From the NCBI GenBank assembly GCA_007570785.1, contig ML661885.1, positions 38,868,033 through 38,932,032 on the forward strand: a stretch of 64,000 nucleotides of DNA, in the 5' to 3' direction. A model generated the notes under the pieces. The model saw nothing but the letters and a program-made list of their open reading frames with translations. It did no database searches and had not been told where the DNA came from. The position numbers and the translations under genes were made by a program. The DNA comes from Antilocapra americana. Lineage: Eukaryota > Chordata > Mammalia > Artiodactyla > Antilocapridae. Shown piece after piece: positions 1-11,284 of this stretch (the stretch's first letter is position 1; each line of letters starts with the position of its first letter).

Positions 1-651
1 ATCACCTGATTTCAAGACTTATTAAAAACCCTCAGTAATCAAGACAATGTGATAATGGCAAAAGGATAAACACATAGATCATTGGAATGGAAATATGAGT
101 CAGAAATAAATATAGGGTTAACTGTTTTTTGGCAAAGGTGCAAGGTGATGAAACGAAGAGAAAGAAGTCTTTTAAATAAATTGTGTTGGAACTATTGGGT
201 ATTCATAAGCAAAAATATGAACCTTGACCAATACTTTGTATAAATATGAACTAAAATGGATCATAAACCTCAATATAAAATCTAAAACTATAAGCCTTTT
301 AGGAGAAAAACTTTGTGACCCGGGATTAGGCTAAGAGTTATTAGATGTGATACTGTAAGGAAGGTACATAAAGGAAAAAGTGGATAAATTAGACTTCATC
401 AAAATGAAAACTTTGCTCTGTAAAGGATCATGGTAAGAGAATGAAAAGATACTCTGCCCACTGGGAGAAAAATATTTGCAAATCACCTAACTGACAAAGG
501 GTTTGTATCCAGTACACAGCAAGGATACTTAAAACTCATCAATAAGCAAGCAAACGAACCAATTAAGAAGAAATGTTTTGAAAGATACCTCAGTGGAATT
601 ACATAGGTGGCAAATAACCACATGAAAAGATACTCAACATCATTAGTTATT
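1..651 (+). mobile_element. Old L1 LINE, ORF2 3' part
   Basis: Decayed, A-rich L1 sequence in sense orientation. It resembles the stretch of ORF2 that precedes the C-terminal region, including a 'cacatgaaaagatactcaac' motif typical of L1 ORF2. Frames are broken by many stops. The element is split by a BovB-derived insertion and resumes at about 953. The subfamily was not determined. Confidence 0.75.
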
Positions 652-952
652 CAGTCAGTTCCAGTCATTCAGTCATATCTAAATCTTTGCAACCCCATGG
701 ATTGCAGCATGCCAGGCTTCCCTGTCCATCACCAACTTCCAGAGCTTATTCAAACTCATGTCCATCAAGTTGCTGATGCCATCCAACCATCTCATCCCTA
801 GTCATCCCCTTCTCCCCCTGCCTTCAATCTTTGCTAGTATCAGGGTCTTTTCTAATGAGTCAGTTCGTTGCATCAGGTGGCCAAAGTTTTGGAGCTTCAG
901 CATCAGTCCTTCCAATGAGTATTCAGGACTAATTTCTTTTAAGATTGAAATC
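652..952 (-). mobile_element. BovB 3'-end-derived insertion
   Basis: About 300 bp matching the 3' end of BovB read in antisense: the 'cagtcattcag' tail end, the 'ccaggcttccctgtccatca' segment and the 'gtggccaaagttttggag' segment follow in the usual order. It interrupts L1 and is flanked by a short 7-bp TSD, agttatt, at 645-651 and 953-959. It is 5' truncated. Confidence 0.85.
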
Positions 953-1640
953 AGTTATTATTAGGGAAATAGAAATTAAAACTACTGCACATGACTTTAA
1001 ACAGCTTAAAACAAAACAACAAAAACTTAGCCATATCAAGTTCTGGAATGACTACAGAACAGTCAAACACTCATATATTGCTGTTGAGAATACAATTTCA
1101 AAAGCAATTTGCATTTCTTTTATAGGTAGGGAGGCAGGCACTCACTATGGGACCCAGCAAACCCAGTCTGATGTGTTTACCCAAGTGAAACGATAACTTC
1201 TATTCACACAAAAATCTGTAGGCGAGTATTTACAGTTGCTTGATTCATAATTTCCCTGAACTGGAAATAACCTAAGCTTCCTTCAACTGTGAGTGGATAA
1301 ATAACTCAGTACAGTCACACAATAAAAAGGGATAAACCACTGATGGACTCAGCAACGCTGATACATCTCTCATGCATCGTGCTCAGTGAAAGCAGCCAGT
1401 CTTGAAAGGCTACATACTGTATGATTGCTCTGCTGTGACATTCTGAATAGACAAAACTGTGAGGCAGAAAACACACCAATGGTTTCCAGGGGTTAGGGTT
1501 GGGGGAGGGCTTGACGGAGACAAGGAGCAGCAGCATTTTTGGAGTGATGGCACCATCTTGAACCTTGATGGTGGTAATGGGTTTATCAAAATTTGTAGCA
1601 TGGTCCCTTTAAAAAGGGAGCTTTGTACATAAATTAAAAA
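953..1640 (+). mobile_element. Old L1 LINE, 3' end continuing
   Basis: Continuation of the L1 at 1-651. It has ORF2-terminus-like sequence and then a 3' UTR with a 'ggtttccaggggttagggtt' motif typical of old L1 3' ends, ending in an A-rich tract near 1,640. Coding capacity is lost. Confidence 0.65.
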
Positions 1641-1659
1641 AAATCAACTTAAAAAGAGC

Positions 1660-1850
1660 CTTCCATGGCTTTGTATTGTTCTTAGAATAAATTCCAAGGT
1701 AGACTAAATTTTATGTTCTTTATCCTGCCTTGCAAAGCAATGCATGACCTGGCCTTGCCGCTCTGGCTTTCACGCTCTTGCACTCTCCCCCCTTGCCCAC
1801 TATACAGAACTCACTTTATGCACCAACTCATTGGATGATGAGACACCAGT
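1660..1850. repeat. L2-like ancient LINE fragment
   Basis: The sequence runs 'aataaattccaaggtagac' ... 'gcatgacctggccttgccgc' ... 'cactctccccccttgcccac', the order of motifs I associate with the 3' end of L2 LINEs. Divergence is high and the boundaries are uncertain. Confidence 0.5.
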
Positions 1851-2984
1851 TTGCTAGAGCAAATCCAGCGATGGTGTGTGCTGTGACTGTGGTTGTGGAG
1901 CCAGGTGGCTGCGCCTTCTGTCACTACCTCGGACTGAATCTCTCAAGTTGCTCCTGGGTATGGCCCTACAGTGTCTCACCTCCCACCATTTGCCTTGCGC
2001 CTTCCACCCTGGGACTTCCCTCCTACTACCCAGACACCTATTTGGTGGCCACACTCACATGCAACCAGTAGGGCTGATCAGTTAACATCGAGCAATGAGA
2101 GAAAGGAGCCTGCAAGTGAATGTTCTCTTCCTACCACACCAAGACTACTTCCCCTGATCCTGACAGATGTTTGAAGCTTCAGAAGCATCACATTGCTTCT
2201 CTGTAGACCAGAAACCAGCATTTTCCCCTTTTGAATCCTTCTTTAGCCTATCCATGCTGTAATGGATGGATGCCTCCATGCTGCCTCCTACAAACCCATG
2301 ATGCTTCCTGCAGCCTCTAGCACAGTCACCACCTGTGTATGTAACTCATTTCTTTGTAGTTGCTCTCTCTGTCTTCCTGACTCCTCTTTTCTCTCCATCC
2401 TTTCCTGAGATTTCACTTTCCTATAGTTTTGTCACCTAACGAATTGCTTGGGCTCAATTTTCTAGGCAGTTCAGCCAAAGACACCCAATAAGCTTCAGTC
2501 ACATTCGCTTTCTTTGTGTTCCCAGAATAAGCTGTGCATTTCTTCCCTCAAATTAGAGCTTTGGCACTGTGTTTCTTCTGCTTGGCTCTCTCCCTAGTTG
2601 TTCCAGCTTATCACTCTATGTGGATTTTTGACATAGTACTCATTTGATGTGGTTCTTGTATGTATATCTTGTATATCTTTTCGTGCTGTATCTTGAGAAC
2701 CTAGAATAGTTTAAAACTTTGTTAGGAGGCTTTAGGAAATATTTGTGGAGTAGATGAATGAATGTATGCCACCATTGACCTAGCTAGCCCCAGATTTACA
2801 CATTCAGTTGCTTCCTTGACAAAAACTTGCAATCCAGTACCCCAAATTGACCAAATGCCATGGTAGGAGCTGTTCCGGCATATCAGAATTCTGCAAGTGG
2901 AATACCCTGGCTATGAGCTTAAGATAAGTTGTTCCAGTGTGCCCAGTTTTCAATATCACACTATTAAAGAGCATTATAAAAAGT
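1851..2984. other. Mostly unique sequence, no gene seen
   Basis: Non-CpG, moderately pyrimidine-rich sequence. Possible very old L2/MIR remnants occur near 2,700-2,770, where a 'tggagtagatgaatgaatg' tail is seen. Short open frames here carry no recognisable domain. Confidence 0.4.
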
Positions 2985-3230
2985 AGGGCACAATGTTTAG
3001 GTACAAATATTTGTGCCCTTGAATTAGGCAAAGCCTTTTAGATACAACACCAAAAGTGCAAGCAATGAAAGAAAACATAGATAATATGTGCTTCATCAAA
3101 ATGAAAAGCTTTTGTGCTTCAAAGGACACTACCAAGACAATGAAAAGATAACCCACAAAATAAGAGGACAAAATATTTGTCTGATAAGGGACTTATATCT
3201 AGAATATATGAAGAACACTTATGCCTGAAT
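2985..3230 (+). mobile_element. Old L1 LINE, ORF2 part
   Basis: Sense L1 ORF2-like sequence, with a 'cttcatcaaaatgaaaagct' motif and 'ctgataagggacttatatct', interrupted by a Bov-tA SINE and resuming at 3,360. Multiple stops are present. Confidence 0.75.
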
Positions 3231-3359
3231 TGTGTGTGTGTTAGTTGCTTAGCCGTGTCCGACTCTTTGCAACCCCATAGACTGTAGCCCACCAGGCCTC
3301 CCTCTCCATGGGATTCTCCAGGCAAGAGTACTGGAGTGGGTTGCCATTTCCTTCTCCAA
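3231..3359 (-). mobile_element. Bov-tA SINE, 3' portion
   Basis: Antisense Bov-tA tail and body: 'tccgactctttgcaacccca', 'ctgtagcccaccaggcc', 'gagtactggagtgggttgcc'. It lacks the tRNA-derived head, so it is 5' truncated. A 7-bp TSD, cctgaat, lies at 3,224-3,230 and 3,360-3,366. Confidence 0.9.
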
Positions 3360-4245
3360 CCTGAATCATAAATCATAATAAATAATAGCAAAAAAGACAA
3401 CCGAATTTTAAAAATGCATAAAGGATATGAATAGACATTTCTCCAAAGAAGATAAGAATATGAGAAGATGAGCAACATCATTAGCTGTTAAAAAGATGTA
3501 AATCAGAATCACAATGAGATACCACTTCACGTCCACTAGGATGGTATAAACTTGAAAAATGGCAAAGAACAAGTGTTGGCAAGAATGTGGAGAAATTGGA
3601 ATGTTCTCGCACTGCTGGTGAGACTGTAAAATGGTGCAGCTGCTTTGGAAACCAGTATGGCAGTTCCTCAAAATGTTAAACTTGGAATTACCACGTGACT
3701 CAGCAATTCCACTCCAAGATAGACCCCTATGAGAAGAAAACATCCATCCACACAAAAACCTGTATATGACTGTCACAGCAGCATGATTTATAATAGTCCC
3801 AAAGTGCAAACATCCTAAATGTTCATCAACTGAAGAAAAGGATGAAACATATCTATACCATAGGATATCATTTGTTCATAAAAAGGAATGATGTACTGTT
3901 GACATGGATGAACTTTGAAAACGTTATGCTTTACGTGAAAAAAAGCAGTCACAAAAGACTTCATATTGTATGAAGACTTCATTTATATGAGGTGTCCATA
4001 ATAGGCAAATCTATAGCGAAAGAAAGATTAGTGGTTGCCAGGGGTTGGGGGTTGGGGGAAAAAAAAAGGAATGAGTGCTAATAAGTTTGACATTTCTATT
4101 TTAGAGGATGACAGTCAGTTCTAAAATTGACTGTGGTGATAACTGTACAGCTCTGTGAATATACTACATATCAAATCGTACACTTTAAATGGGTGAGTTG
4201 TATGCTATATGAGTTGTATTTTAACAAAGATTTTTTTAAAAAGCA
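3360..4245 (+). mobile_element. Old L1 LINE, ORF2 C-terminus and 3' UTR
   Basis: The usual order of L1 ORF2 C-terminal motifs can be followed: 'catttctccaaagaagat', 'gagataccacttcacg', 'tgtggagaaattgg'. A 'ggttgccaggggttggggg' 3' UTR motif follows, with an A-rich end. Frameshifts and stops make it non-functional. Confidence 0.8.
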
Positions 4246-5700
4246 GAAACTATTAAAACAAAATTAAAAAGAGAAAGTGGGTTTTTAAATCATTCTGAGA
4301 CACTTCCACCCCAAGCACTGCCACCATCAGGGTTCTCTCTGCAGTCTGTAGGCAATGACCTTAAATGTCCAGACCACAGGTTACAAAATGATGACTTAGG
4401 GACACTTTGTGGCCTACAAACTCTTCTTCTTCTTTTTTTTTTTTTCCAGTGTACAGAGCATTAAAAATTTTGTTTAAGTTGCCACATTTTAAAATGAGAA
4501 GAGTTAATGTAAAGAAAAAAGTCTTTCTTGAGTTTGTTACAATAAAAAAAGAAAATCAGAAGAGTTCACATTAAATATGGGTTTTTGGCTTCTTCATGCG
4601 GGGCAGGGCAGAGGAGGGGAACAAAACAAAGTAAAAAATGAGCAATCCTAGTTTGATGGCCACACTGGACCTATATTTTCCACGTGGAAAAATGAGACTG
4701 TCCTTTTTAGGGCTTGTTGTCCTTCCCTGTTTGGCCCTGTATCACCAGCCTGAGTCACTTCTTTGTTACTTCTTTTTAATCCCTTTGGGATGACATTTGA
4801 GTTTGCAACACCTGCGTAGACCTTTCCCAGCATCAGAACTTTTTTCTCATTCCATTGCCTCAGGCTCAGCTGGATGATTGGCTAATTCCTGGTTTTCCCA
4901 TCCTGGCTGCCTCTCAGAATCTCCTGGGATTGTTGTAAAATGTCCCACAAGCCAGACTGCAACCCAGTTAAACTGGAATCTATTGGGGCAGGCAGGCTTA
5001 CCACTAAAAAACAAACAAAAAGTCCAACTCTCTAGGTTCCAAAGTGTATCCAGGGAGGCAAAACAATTGGGCTAATGTGCTAATTCAATTCAAGAGCAAA
5101 CTGTAGTATCCAATAATGGTTTAATAGCCTCTCTGGTAAATTCTGTTTCTTAAGCTTTGCCTGAAGGAGTGGAAATGGACTAAGAGGGAGGCTTTGGTCA
5201 GGTCAACCTTTTACCTGATTTTCACATCAGAGTTGATGTCGGAATCTAAATGTCATTGCTTTAACTCCTAGTCATAGTAAAAGATTTTGTAATCAGAGCA
5301 AGTATGAGCAAGTCATGGTGCCTTTACAGCTTTGCATGGTGCCTTTTTGTTATTTTTATCAGCAAGCTTTTTAATCAATGAATTTGATTTGCTCTTCTGT
5401 GGGTTCTGGAAACGTTGACAAGTACAGGAAGTTATGGTAGCTTTTTGAGAGGTCTTGAGTGGCCAACACAAGACAGGAACTTGTGGTGGCAGTCACTTGA
5501 TAAATATTGGTCGAATAAATTGATAAAACACTTGCTGCTTCTCATCTCCAGTGGAGATGGACGATGTGATATTCCCTGGTGGGCTACAGGAGGTCGGGGG
5601 AGCGTGGTGAGGAAGAGATCCCTTAGACGTCCTTCTTTCCAGCTTTTTGTTTAGTTCTGGTAGAGAAAAAACACTGGTTAGGCAAGGTGGCCCATCACCA
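4246..5700. other. Unique sequence upstream of CpG island
   Basis: No recognisable repeat or gene over most of the stretch. A poly-T run lies at about 4,433-4,446. The sequence gradually becomes less AT-rich towards the CpG island. It could hold distal promoter elements of the gene starting near 6 kb, but no specific site can be supported. Confidence 0.4.
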
Positions 5701-5751
5701 CCCTATGGGTTTGTCCTTCTAAGGCTCCCTTGAACTTCCCTGCTGCGTAGC

Positions 5752-5771
5752 GGGAGACCCAGGGGTCTCCC
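5752..5771. repeat. Perfect 9-bp-arm palindrome
   Basis: gggagaccc and gggtctccc are exact reverse complements separated by 2 bp, just upstream of the CpG island. The structure could be a hairpin or a dimeric factor site. No function can be assigned from sequence. Confidence 0.7.
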
Positions 5772-5879
5772 AGTCAACGCCCAGAAGACGCTCTGCGTTG
5801 AATCTGACCTTCCCACGGCCCAAACAGGCAAACAAATGGTGTCACCTTGGAAAGGATCAGTGTAGCCTGGCTAGAAGCT

Positions 5880-6760
5880 CAGCAGCGGGGTAGGAGTAGG
5901 GAGTACGACGGGGATAAGTCTAGCGGCTGTACCCAAGCAAAATCGGGGTGTCCACTGCACCTGCGCTCCCCGCGCGCGCCTCGGCTTGGCCCCTCACCCC
6001 AGCCGGCCGCCCACCCTGGAGGGGCTGCCTGGGGGGCCGCAGTGTGTGTGGGGGTGTGTGTATAGGGGGCGTCGGCGGCCGCGACCAGGGAGGCGGCGAG
6101 CGAGCTGGGGAGCGGGGCGCGCCGGGCGGCGGCGCGGTCCAGGGGGAGGCGGGCGGAGGGAAGGCGCTGCCGCCGCCGCCGCCGCCTCACCCGCGGCGAC
6201 ACAGACGCCGGGAGCGGCCGAGGCGGTGAGTCTCAGCGCCTTCCCTCCGCTTCTCGGGCGCCGGAGCGGAGCCGGAGTTGCAGCCGGGCGGGTGTGCGGG
6301 GGCGAGGGCGCCCGGAGCAGCCGCTGCGGGAGCCGACGCTCTGGGGGCGCGGCGGGCGCATGGGGTGGGCGCGAGGGGCGCGCGGTCCTGGGCACCCGGT
6401 CCCCGCTGCCCTTCCCGGGTGCAGCTCTTTCTGTCAGTTCGCCTGTCCTCCCCTCAATACCTCTGAGGGAAGATAAAACTAAGGCAAAGACCCCGAGGAG
6501 AGTGGCAGGAAAGGAGAGAGCAACTTTGCTGAGGGACGCGCAGAGGCGCGCAGGGCAGGCAGGATGGGGGCGCGCTGGGTCGTAAGGGGGCGTTCGTGCG
6601 CTTGGTGGCCCAGGACAGCAGAAGCATCCTTCCGGGGGTCCGGGGGAGAGGTGGGGGTCGTGGGCACTCGAGGGTTTCGGGGGGAGCCTCAGAGTCGGCC
6701 CTCCGAAGCCGCAGTGGGCGTGTACGAGGAGTGGGCGCCTGGAGAGGGGGCTTTGGGAAC
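5880..6760. promoter_or_regulatory. CpG island, likely promoter
   Basis: This is the densest CpG stretch of the window: runs such as 'cgcgcgcgcc', 'ggcgtcggcggccgcgacc' and 'gggcgcgccgggcggcggcg', a (CCG)n run near 6,170-6,186 and several GC boxes. No TATA box is evident, as is common for CpG-island promoters. Everything up- and downstream is CpG-poor. Contrast with the surroundings supports a real unmethylated promoter; the start site cannot be placed precisely. Confidence 0.8.
5960..6225 (+). other. Candidate non-coding first exon
   Basis: GC-rich sequence ends at a strong 5' splice site at 6,225/6,226 (gaggcg|gtgagt), immediately followed by more CpG-rich DNA. The 5' boundary is a guess. 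No convincing coding frame with a good start reaches the donor: an open frame from 5,986 runs straight through the splice site with low-complexity Gly/Arg/Ala content, as expected of chance frames in CpG islands. I therefore read it as 5' UTR. The host gene is not recognised. If real, its first intron occupies most or all of the remaining window. Confidence 0.5.
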
Positions 6761-7660
6761 CACCAGAAGGCGCCAGGGAACCCAGATGAGGAAGTGGTCT
6801 GCATTGTGGACTCAGGACCTGAAGGATCTGTGTCTCTTGCCCTCGGAGACTCGGGAAGGGGTGTGCTGGGGAGATGTGTTTGAGTGTTTTTCAGTGCATA
6901 CCAATTTATTTTTAGCTCCCAGAGAAGCAGGATGTGCAAAGTGGGTTGTATCAGCCGGGAGGGGCAGGAGGTCTCCCTGTCCGCAGGAAATACACAAGTT
7001 TCTTGCTGCAGATGCTTGCTTTAACTTTCATGCCTGGAGAAATGAAAGCTATTTGGCTGTCTGCAATTCTCCCCGCCACGGCCACTTTCTTCCTGCGGGT
7101 CTGTCTGGGGCTGCAGGCCGGGCCAGTGCGCCTCTGTTGCTGAGTGCAAGACCCCGATAATGATACTTGTTCTGCTCCGTCGGGCAACTGGTGTGAAACA
7201 CGGAACTAGGGCTGCCAAGGTCTCACTCGCGGAGAAGGAAACCACACAGGCTTGCTCAAAGTTTTCCCAGTTCTGGGTGATTTGAAAATGATAGACCTAA
7301 GCCTCTGAATTGCCAAGAGCAGACTTTGGTGTCCTGGTTTCCCAGACTTGATTGGAAGCGCTTGTGAGGTTTTTCTCGCCAGCTGGGAAATGGTGTTCTA
7401 AGATCTGATGTGGTATGCAAGGAGACAGCAAAGGAGAAACGGATAGTGTGGCAATGGGGACAGTGTGGTTGTCCAGGGCAGGCTAGCTGAGGGCTAATTA
7501 CAGACTTGGGGATGGGGTTTCCTTCAGAAGAAGAGGCTTAAGAAGCTGAAATCCAAATGTTCAAAGGTACCCAAGCCAGACCTCTGGAGATTGCCTTGGA
7601 GTCTACCCCATTTCAGTCACTCAGCACCCATCCTGAATATTCTTTCTCTTTAAATGAGCT
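6226..7660. other. Island shore and intron-like unique DNA
   Basis: CpG density falls away by about 6,760. The rest is unique sequence without repeats I recognise. Several open frames exist only because of high GC content. Intronic regulatory elements are plausible this close to a promoter but not demonstrable. Confidence 0.4.
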
Positions 7661-7661
7661 T

Positions 7662-7805
7662 AGGAGAGTGGGTTGTGAGGAGTGTGGACTTTGCAGCCAG
7701 ACAGCTGGATATGAATTCTGGTTGGGACATGAATAGCTCTCAGGCCGTGGGCTCCTCGCTTAATCTCTCTGTGTTTCCTCTCTGTGATGTGAGGTTGACA
7801 CATAC
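7662..7805 (+). repeat. MIR SINE
   Basis: Sense MIR-like core: 'gtggactttgcagccagaca', 'gatatgaattctgg', then the 'cgcttaatctctctgtg' block. Highly diverged and partial. Confidence 0.6.
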
Positions 7806-7844
7806 TAAAAAGCAGAGATGTTGCTTGCTGAAAAAAGGTCCATA

Positions 7845-8163
7845 TAGTCAAAGCAATGTTTTTTCCACTAGTCAGGTATGGATTTGAGAGTTGGACCATT
7901 AAGAAGGCTGAGCACCGAAGAACTGATCCTTTCGAATTGTGGTGCTGGAGAAGACTCTCGTGAGTCCCCAGGACTCAAGGAGATCAAACCAGTCAGTCCT
8001 AAAGGAAATCAACCCTGAATATTCATTGGAAGGACTGATGCTGAAGTTGAAGCTCCAATACTTTGGCCATGTGATGTGAAGAGCCTACTCACTGGAAAAG
8101 ACCCTGATGCTGGGAAAGATTGAGTGCAGGAGGAGAAGGGGGTGACAGAGGATGAGATGGTTT
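7845..8163 (+). mobile_element. BovB LINE 3' end
   Basis: Sense BovB 3' sequence: 'gagagttggaccattaagaa', 'gaagactctcgtgagtcccc', 'ctccaatactttggccatg', 'gaccctgatgctgggaaaga'. It is 5' truncated, and the last part of the element is also missing after 'gaggatgagatgg'. Confidence 0.85.
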
Positions 8164-8289
8164 TTTAATTTTAAATTATATATATTATATTGAAGTATAT
8201 AGTTGACTTATAAAATTTGAACTCATTACTCTTATTACGCTTGTTATTGTTGATGTCTGCTGCTTTCTGTCAGTTCTTACTGTCACTGA

Positions 8290-8402
8290 TTTAGTTTATA
8301 ACCTCACTACTTCTTGCCAGAATTGCTCCAGTTGCCTTCACACTGGGCTTCTTGCTCCAAATCAGGACACTTTTGCTTCAGTCGATTCTCTAAACTGCAG
8401 CT
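8290..8402. repeat. L2-like fragment (left part)
   Basis: L2 3'-end-like sequence ('gctccagttgccttcacact', 'agtcgattctctaaactgca') that continues at 8,779 after removal of the L1 insertion. Strongly diverged. Confidence 0.45.
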
Positions 8403-8419
8403 AGAAAGCTTGCTTTGAA

Positions 8420-8761
8420 CAACTCTATACATGAAACAGCAAAAGAGACAGATATAAAGAACAGACTTTTGAACTCTGTGGGAGAAGGCGAGGATGGGAG
8501 GATTTGAGGGAATAGCATTGAAGCATGTATATTACCATATGTGAAAGAGATCACCAGTCCAAGTTCAATGCACGAAACAAGGTACTCAAAGCTGGTGCAC
8601 TGGGACAACCCAGAGGGATGGGATGGGGAGGGAGGTGGGAGGGAGGTTGGGATGGGGGACACATGTACACCTGTGGCTGATTCATGTCAATGTATGGCAA
8701 AAACCACCACAAAACTGTAAAGTAATTAGCCTCCAATTAAAATAAATAAATTAATTAAGAA
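8420..8761 (+). mobile_element. L1 3' end, 5' truncated, with TSD
   Basis: Ruminant L1 3' UTR in sense: 'gaaacagcaaaagagacaga', 'ctggtgcactgggacaaccc', a G-rich 'ggatgggatggggaggga' segment and an A-rich tail. It is flanked by a TSD of about 17 bp with one mismatch (8,403-8,419 and 8,762-8,778, agaaag[c/t]ttgctttgaa), giving exact insertion limits inside an L2-like fragment. Confidence 0.9.
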
Positions 8762-8778
8762 AGAAAGTTTGCTTTGAA

Positions 8779-9130
8779 AACAAAAATCTAAGCCAGTCAT
8801 CCAGCCTAATTCCTTCAGAGGTTTTCTGTGGTTTTCAGGGTAGAGTTTGGACTCCAAGACGTTCGTGACTGTACACTTGTCTCCTTGCCAGCTTCATCTC
8901 CCAAGCCTCCCTGTATATAGCCTTGACTCAAGTCACTGAGTCTCAACATCTGCCATATTCCCATCCTTTTTGGTAAGGTCAACTCCTGTGCATTCTTCCC
9001 TGCTCAGCTGCAGTGACTGTCTTCCAGCAGACCTCCAGGTACCCGCCTCCTCCCCAGCTGACCGAGCTACCCTTGTTTCATGCTGCAATTGCACCATACC
9101 CTTACCCCTCTTATCACTCTGCATCATCTA
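8779..9130. repeat. L2-like fragment (right part)
   Basis: Continuation of the 8,290-8,402 fragment: 'cagagttttctgtgg'-type sequence, 'gtagagtttggactcc', 'cttcatctcccaagcctccc'. The order is typical of L2 3' ends. The far end is uncertain. Confidence 0.45.
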
Positions 9131-9225
9131 CATAGATCTTCCCTACCTGCAAGTACCTGGACAAGTGGATTGTTATTATATAAGCAATTGTTGGATGAAT
9201 AAATGAACATCATTCAACCATAGTT

Positions 9226-9430
9226 CCTAGCTTCCCAGGTGGCGCTAGTGGTAAAGAATCCATCTGCCAGTGCAGGAAACAGAAGAGACAGTCTCTGGGT
9301 TGGGAAGATCCCCTGGAGAAGGGAATGGCCACCCACTCCAGTCTTCTTGTCTGGAGAATCCCATAGACAGACTGTCCATGGGGTTGCAGAGTCAGACAAA
9401 ACTGAAGCAACTTAGCAGGCATGCACAAAG
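9226..9430 (+). mobile_element. Bov-tA SINE
   Basis: Full-length-like Bov-tA: tRNA-derived head 'cttcccaggtggcgctagtg' and 'ggtaaagaatccatctgcc', then the body 'gggaagatcccctggagaag' and tail 'ggttgcagagtcagaca'. Confidence 0.9.
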
Positions 9431-9532
9431 CCAGAAGCAAATGTGGAATATAATAGAGGAAGACCAAACCAATCTTTATATATACTTCTTTGCAATTAAA
9501 AAAAAAACTTTGGAAAATATTAAGGAATCAAA

Positions 9533-9866
9533 ATTCAGTCGCTCAGTCGTGTCTGACTCTTTTTGACCCCATGGACTTCAGCATGTCGGCCTTCCTTGTC
9601 CTTCACCTTCTCCCAGAGCTTGCTCAAACTCATGTCCACTGAGTCGATGATGCCATCTAACCATCTCATCCTCTTTCATCCCCTTCTCCTCCTGCTTTCA
9701 ACCTTTCCCAGCATCAGGGTCTTTTCCAATGAGTCGGCTCTTCACATCAGGTGCCAAAGTACTGGAGTTTCAGCTTCAGCATCAGTCCTTCCAACAAGTA
9801 TTCAGGGTTGATTTCCTTTAGGATTAACTGGTTTGATCTCCTTCCTGTCCAGGGGAGTCAAAGGTT
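9533..9866 (-). mobile_element. BovB 3'-end-derived insertion
   Basis: Antisense BovB 3' end beginning 'cagtcgctcagtcgtgtctg' and continuing through 'gccatctaaccatctcatcc' and 'gtgccaaagtactggag' to about 'ctgtccaggggagtc'. It is 5' truncated. Confidence 0.85.
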
Positions 9867-9921
9867 GGTCAAAAGAAATGTGATAGACTACCTTGGAAAA
9901 ATTTCAGAGATTTTTTTTTCT

Positions 9922-10204
9922 CCCTTTTATTGTTTTTGCCATACAATGCCATGATATCACCATGGGTTTACATATGCTCCCCCTCCAAAAACCCCTCCCT
10001 CCCCCCTTTCCCCTCCCTCCTCCCTCCCCCCCCGGGAAATCTCAATGCACCAGCCCCGAGAATCAATCCTGGGCTGGCGATTGATTAGACATATGATAAT
10101 TAACATGTTTCAATGCCATTCTCCCATATCATCCCACCCTTTCCCTCATTCACAGAGTCCACGAGTCTATTCTATACATCTGCGTTCCTTTTGCTATCTC
10201 GCAT
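9922..10204 (-). mobile_element. Young L1 3' end, 14-bp TSD
   Basis: Antisense L1 3' UTR with 'tttttgccatacaatgccat', 'tcaccatgggtttacatatg', a C-rich tract and 'tgggctggcgattgattaga'. It has an exact 14-bp TSD (agatttttttttct) at 9,908-9,921 and 10,205-10,218. It shares a 3' UTR type with the copies at 43.2 kb and 53.5 kb. Confidence 0.9.
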
Positions 10205-10229
10205 AGATTTTTTTTTCTTAATTTTAAGG

Positions 10230-11280
10230 GGTCAGACTAACAGTGGAGAAATGTCATCATTTGAGTGCTTTCCTTCCTCTCCTCAGGTTGGCTGTGAGGA
10301 AGCGGGGTTCGGCTGTCTGAGAGGTGTGCAGTGAAGTTAGGTCCTGAAGGCAGACTGAGGTCACCGTGTGCACGGGCTTTGGGGTCCTTCCTGGGAGTGC
10401 GTGGCTTCTCCTCTGAGAGTGGGTGTCAGCCTGCCCTGGGATTGGTGTGATGAGAACAGAAACTCTCCTGCCACCAAAGCTCCTCTGTACTTTTCAGATA
10501 ATTCAGTGGGTCTGTAGGTGCGCTTGTGACTGAGGCGGTGTTTCCAAGCGCTTCTGGATTGAGCTCCCAGGAGCCCCGCAGAAGGAGATAAGTGGCGTGT
10601 GGATCTCTGGGACAGCCCCAGAGTCTGATTTCATGGCTCCAGAGCAAGGGGTTTTATAAATGGAAAGATCTAAAGATGATTTTTAAGGTTTTTATAGAGT
10701 TGAAAATACAACACATCAAAACACGAAGAAGAATATGTAATGGAGACCATGCCTACAATAGTTACTTACACAGTTCTTTACAGAAAAGCTGCCAGCCACT
10801 AGTCTCAAGCTAAGATAGTTGGCTTCGTTTTGCCTGTCATCTTTGATAGATGGGTTGTGGCTGCCTGGAGAGTTGGGTTGAAGAAGAATCCAAGGCTGGG
10901 TCCAGACTCAGTGGGAAAGAGTGCTGTGGTCAATTAGGGATGTCTGTCAGGGTGTGGGGTTAGGCAGTAATGACAGCCAGACTTGGTCTTCATCATCCCT
11001 CTCTCTCTATCACTATGATTGAATATCCCAGCATTCCTCACAATGGCTGACTGTGGCCATTGGCTTTGATTGAGTCCCATACCTGTGTTTGTGGCTGGAG
11101 TTCCACACCAGTCTAGGGCTTGGGCTTGGTTGCAGGTTTCATTGCTGAGCATAGGCTAAGAAGTAGGAACAAGGGTGTTTCTCCAGAAGAACACTGTTAT
11201 ACTGTCCCCAGAAGGTTGACCCATAGAATTTGGATTGAAAACCAATAGATGTGCCCTTTCAGTAGTGTCAGCATTCCTAC
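10230..11280. other. Unique sequence, no gene seen
   Basis: Moderate-GC unique DNA. No repeat class or coding exon could be recognised, and open frames are short with no domain. Confidence 0.4.
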
Positions 11281-11284
11281 TTAA

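Noticed and set aside
5986..6585. 199-residue frame through the CpG island
   Set aside because: Gly/Arg/Ala low complexity, runs across a strong splice donor, overlapped by open frames in other phases; typical of GC-rich DNA.
6454..6939. 161-residue minus-strand frame at the island shore
   Set aside because: Pro/Ser/Arg-rich with no domain; expected in high-GC sequence lacking stop codons.
9226..9430. tRNA gene calls in SINE heads
   Set aside because: Bov-tA and CHR heads retain tRNA-derived promoter boxes but not a foldable mature tRNA; they belong to SINEs.
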